A stretch of 64,000 nucleotides of DNA from Paraburkholderia silviterrae (GTDB taxonomy: Bacteria; Pseudomonadota; Gammaproteobacteria; Burkholderiales; Burkholderiaceae). The notes under the pieces are model-generated. The model searched no databases and was not told the DNA's origin. It worked only from the letters and a program-made list of their open reading frames with translations. The position numbers and the translations under genes are program-made. Location of the stretch: NCBI RefSeq assembly GCF_004353915.1, contig NZ_SMRP01000007.1, positions 62,819 to 126,818 on the forward strand, given 5' to 3'. This document shows positions 60,941-64,000 of this stretch, piece by piece (the stretch's first letter is position 1; every line of letters begins with the position of its first letter).

Positions 60941-61862
60941 CGTCGCGCTCCTCGGGTTCGCCACGGATGCGCCGCGCCTCGTCGCGCGCGGCTTGCTCGT
61001 CCTCTGCGCTCACTTCGTTCGGCCCCACCCGCGTGTAGTGGAAGAAGCCCGCCACCGCCGCGAGCGCGATGCCCGCGAGCGCGAGCGGCTTGGCCACGCC
61101 CTTCCAGAGCCGCACGAGCGGGCTGATGCGCGGGTTGTCGGGCAGGCCGTGATAGAGCGAGGGCTGGTCCGCGTGATGCAGCACGTACATCACGTGCGTG
61201 CCGCCCACGCCCGGCGGGTCGTAGAGCCCGGCTTTATCGAAGCCGCGCTCCTTGAGGTCGACGATGCGCTCCGCCGCGTGCTGCTTCATGTCTTCCTTGG
61301 TGCCGAACACGATCGCGCCGGTCGGGCAGGTCTTCACGCATGCGGGCTCCTGGCCCACGGCCACGCGGTCGGAGCACAGCGTGCACTTGTAGACGCGATG
61401 GTCCTTCTTCGAGAGGCGCGGAATATTGAACGGGCAGCCCGTGATGCAGTAGCCGCAGCCGATGCAGTTTTCCTCGTGGAAATCCACGATACCGTTCGTG
61501 TACTGCACGATCGCACCCGGCGACGGGCACGCCTTGAGGCAGCCCGGGTCCTCGCAGTGCATGCAGCCGTCCTTGCGGATCAGCCATTCGAGGTTGCCGT
61601 TCGGGTTCTCGTATTCCGTATAGCGCATCACGGTCCACGAGTGCTCGGTGAGATCGCGCGGATTGTCGTAGACACCCGTGTTGATGCCCACTTCGTCGCG
61701 CAGATCGTTCCATTCCATGCACGCGGTCTGGCACGCCTTGCAGCCGATGCACTTGGTCACGTCGATGAGCTTCGCGACCGTGCCCGTAACCGGCTCGCGC
61801 ACGCCGGGCGGGGGCGTGGTGGTGGCGGACAGGCGTTTGATGTCTAGCGATTGCAATGCCAT
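60927..61862 (-). CDS. fdhH: Formate dehydrogenase iron-sulfur subunit (beta)
   Basis: 311 residues. Four ferredoxin-like cysteine clusters: CIGCKACQTAC, CMHCEDPGCLKAC, CIGCGYCITGC with CTLC, and CVKTC. A C-terminal membrane anchor helix (ALAGIALAAVAGFFHYT) as in FdnH/FdoH. It carries electrons from the catalytic subunit to the cytochrome. Starts 12 bases after the catalytic subunit gene and overlaps fdhI. The symbol follows the fdhGHI usage; fdoH or fdnH are equivalent names. Confidence 0.96.
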   Translation of the reverse strand: MALQSLDIKRLSATTTPPPGVREPVTGTVAKLIDVTKCIGCKACQTACMEWNDLRDEVGINTGVYDNPRDLTEHSWTVMRYTEYENPNGNLEWLIRKDGCMHCEDPGCLKACPSPGAIVQYTNGIVDFHEENCIGCGYCITGCPFNIPRLSKKDHRVYKCTLCSDRVAVGQEPACVKTCPTGAIVFGTKEDMKQHAAERIVDLKERGFDKAGLYDPPGVGGTHVMYVLHHADQPSLYHGLPDNPRISPLVRLWKGVAKPLALAGIALAAVAGFFHYTRVGPNEVSAEDEQAARDEARRIRGEPEERDDEKR

Positions 61863-61874
61863 GTCGTTCCCCCC

Positions 61875-64000
61875 TTACGCCTTTTCCACTTTCACGAGGA
61901 ACGACTTGAACTCAGGCGTCTGCGAATTGCCGTCGCCAACGGGCGGCGTGAGCGTATTCGCCAGATAGCCGGGTTTCGTCAGTCCCGTGAAGCCCCAATG
62001 CAGCGGCACGCCTACGTGGTGCACCTTCTTGCCGTCGATGGTGAGCACCTTGATGCGCTTGGTGACCACCGCGACCGCGATCAGGTAGCCGCGATTGCTC
62101 GACACCTTCACGTGTCCGCCATCGACCACCCCCACCTCCTGCGCAAGCTCTTCGCCGATCTCGACGAACTGCTGCGGCTGAATGATGGCGTTCAGGCGCG
62201 CGTGCTTGGTCCAGAAGTGGAAATGCTCGGTGAGCCGGTAGGTGGTGGCGACGTGCGGGAACGATTGCGCCGTGCCGAACGTCGCGCGGTCGTCCGGGAA
62301 GACGCGCGCCGCCGGATTGCTCGTGGCCTGCGCATTGTTCGGATGAAACGGGTTATAGCCGAGCGGATTCTCGAATGGTTCGTAGTGCTCGGGAAACGGC
62401 CCTTCGTTCATGCCGTCGCGCGCGAAGAAACGCGCCACGCCCTCGGGGTTCATGATGAACGGCCCCATGCCGAGATCGGGCGACTCGTCGACCTTGTAGT
62501 CGGGCACGTCCGCGCCGGCCCACGCGCTGCCGTTCCAGCCGATCAGCTTGCGCGTGGGATCGAACGGCTTGCCCGCGGCATCGCACGAGGCGCGGTTGTA
62601 GAGCACGCGGCGGTTCGCCGGCCAGGCCCAGGCCCAGTCGAGCGTCTGGCCGATGCCGGTGGGGTCCGAGTTGTCGCGACGGCCCATCTGGTTGCCCGCC
62701 TCGGTCCACGCGCCGCAGAAGATCCAGCAGCCGCTCGCGGTGCTGCCATCGTCCTTGAGCTGCGCGAAGCCTGAAAGCTGCTCGCCCTTCTTCACGAGCA
62801 CTTTGGTGGGGTCCTTCGGGTCGGTCTGGTCGGCGAGCGCGCGGCCGTTGTATTCCTGCGCGAGCTCTTCGGGCGTGGGGCTCGCCGGATCCGAGTACGG
62901 CCAGTCGAGCTTGACGATCGGATCGGGCAGCTTGCCGCCGTCCTTCTGATACGCGGCGCGGATGCGCAGGAACAGCCCCGACATGATCTCGAGATCGCTC
63001 CGCGCCTCGGCCGGCGGCTCAGCGCCTTTCCAGTGCCATTGCAGCACGCGGCTCGAACTCACGAGCGAGCCGTTTTCTTCCGCGAAGCACGTCGTGGGCA
63101 GACGGAACACCTCCGTCTGGATCGAGCTGGTATCGACATCGTTATAGTCGCCGTACTTCTTCCAGAACTCGGACGTCTCGGTGGCGAGTGGGTCCATGAT
63201 CACGAGCCACTTGAGCTTGCCGAGCGCGGAAAGTGTTTTCGCCTTGTCGGGCGCGGACGCGATCACGTTGAAGCCCTGGCAGATATAGCCGTTGACCTTG
63301 CCCTGATTCATCAGCTCGATGGTCTGCAGCAGATCGTAGGGCTTGTCGAGCTTGGGCAGCCAGTCGTAGCCCCAGTTGTTCTCCTTCGTGGCCGCGTCGC
63401 CCCACCACGACTTCATGAAGCTCACGAAGAACGCGTTGTAATGCTGCCAGTAGCTGAGCTGGTTGGGCCGCAGCGGCTCGAGCGCGCGTGTCTTGATGTA
63501 TTCATCGTAGCTCTGTTCGGCCTCGTTGGGCAGTGTCATGTAGCCGGTGAGCAGATTCGACATCAACCCGAGGTCGGTGAGCCCCTGGATGTTCGAATGC
63601 CCGCGCAGCGCGTTCATGCCGCCACCCGCGATGCCGATGTTGCCGAGCAGCAACTGCACCATCGCACCCGTGCGGATCATTTGCGAGCCGATCGAGTGAT
63701 GGGTCCAGCCGAGCGCGTACATGATGGTGCCCGCGCGGCCCGGCACGGCCGTAGTCGCCAGCATTTCGCACACCTTGAGGAACTTCTCCTTCGGCGTGCC
63801 GCAGACCTTCTCCACCATCTCGGGCGTATAGCGCGAGTAATGCTGCTTGAGCAGCTGATAGACGCAGCGCGGGTTCTGCAGCGTGTCGTCGGTCTTCACG
63901 AAACCGTCGTCGCCGATCTCGTAGTCCCACGACGTCTTGTTGGGATACGCATGCTTTTGCGCGTCGTAGCCCGAGTAGATACCGTCGGTGAACGCGAAGT
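61875..64000 (-). CDS. fdhG: Formate dehydrogenase catalytic subunit (alpha), C-terminal part
   Basis: The frame is open to the right window edge (about 708 codons), so the N-terminal third, including the expected twin-arginine signal, 4Fe-4S site and the selenocysteine UGA, lies outside. Visible: FTDGIYSGYDAQKHAYPNK, YALGWTHHSIGSQMIRTGAM, the GNIGIAGGGMNALRGHSNIQG segment of molybdopterin oxidoreductases, and the C-terminal molybdopterin dinucleotide-binding domain ending near EFKSFLVKVEKA. It matches FdoG/FdnG-type respiratory formate dehydrogenases. The presence of selA, selB and selC next door supports selenocysteine at the active site. Confidence 0.94.
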   Translation of the reverse strand, partial: FAFTDGIYSGYDAQKHAYPNKTSWDYEIGDDGFVKTDDTLQNPRCVYQLLKQHYSRYTPEMVEKVCGTPKEKFLKVCEMLATTAVPGRAGTIMYALGWTHHSIGSQMIRTGAMVQLLLGNIGIAGGGMNALRGHSNIQGLTDLGLMSNLLTGYMTLPNEAEQSYDEYIKTRALEPLRPNQLSYWQHYNAFFVSFMKSWWGDAATKENNWGYDWLPKLDKPYDLLQTIELMNQGKVNGYICQGFNVIASAPDKAKTLSALGKLKWLVIMDPLATETSEFWKKYGDYNDVDTSSIQTEVFRLPTTCFAEENGSLVSSSRVLQWHWKGAEPPAEARSDLEIMSGLFLRIRAAYQKDGGKLPDPIVKLDWPYSDPASPTPEELAQEYNGRALADQTDPKDPTKVLVKKGEQLSGFAQLKDDGSTASGCWIFCGAWTEAGNQMGRRDNSDPTGIGQTLDWAWAWPANRRVLYNRASCDAAGKPFDPTRKLIGWNGSAWAGADVPDYKVDESPDLGMGPFIMNPEGVARFFARDGMNEGPFPEHYEPFENPLGYNPFHPNNAQATSNPAARVFPDDRATFGTAQSFPHVATTYRLTEHFHFWTKHARLNAIIQPQQFVEIGEELAQEVGVVDGGHVKVSSNRGYLIAVAVVTKRIKVLTIDGKKVHHVGVPLHWGFTGLTKPGYLANTLTPPVGDGNSQTPEFKSFLVKVEKA

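Overview
The window looks like chromosomal DNA from a Burkholderiaceae bacterium, most likely Paraburkholderia, Caballeronia or a close relative. The evidence is high-GC coding DNA, Gram-negative trimeric porins of the beta-proteobacterial type, several DUF4148 secreted small proteins, many LysR regulators, and giant kinase/ATPase/histidine-kinase fusion proteins.

Layout. 1-2.8 kb: minus-strand operon of a royal-jelly-like secreted beta-propeller, a cytoplasmic glycine-betaine-binding-like protein and a LysR regulator cut by the window edge. 3.1-13.8 kb: an orphan acetolactate synthase large subunit and a signalling block (single receiver protein, two near-identical FixJ/LuxR response regulators, an 1854-residue hybrid kinase), with a VOC/RidA gene pair. 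14-18.3 kb: two porins around three DUF4148 genes. 18.3-24.5 kb: an aldo-keto reductase, then a LysR/CoA-transferase/enoyl-CoA-hydratase/MFS catabolic operon and a fourth DUF4148 gene. 24.8-28.4 kb: a redox operon (two ABM monooxygenases, NfsB nitroreductase, MDR alcohol dehydrogenase) with its LysR gene, a paralogue of the one at the left edge. 28.7-36.4 kb: LysR and divergent ThDP enzyme, LrgA/LrgB, hypotheticals, cupin, 2-hydroxyacid dehydrogenase and GlcG. 37-42.5 kb: a second giant kinase. 42.5-45 kb: small, partly degraded secreted-protein genes.

45.3-55.7 kb is an accessory region. A very GC-rich KfrA-like/tyrosine-recombinase pair comes first, then a degraded gene. After that lies a Tn7-like transposition operon, visibly lower in GC than the host: TnsA-like/TnsB fusion, TnsC-type ATPase and two different TniQ/TnsD-type proteins. 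It abuts the 3' end of selC, the selenocysteine tRNA gene, and its TnsA-like domain has lost two of three expected catalytic residues. This is the strongest candidate for an unusual system here. 55.7-64 kb holds the selenocysteine/formate dehydrogenase locus on the minus strand (fdhG partial, fdhH, fdhI, terminator, fdhE, selA, selB, selC), so the element sits at the downstream end of a complete selenoprotein cassette.

A second notable pattern is regulatory. Four scattered DUF4148-type genes share the same promoter, TTAAYY, exactly 17 bases, TAGACT, followed by a leader with an inverted repeat ahead of a GGAGG ribosome binding site. I could not identify the transposon termini, and no CRISPR array was seen. 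All family calls are from reading the translated sequence, without database searches.
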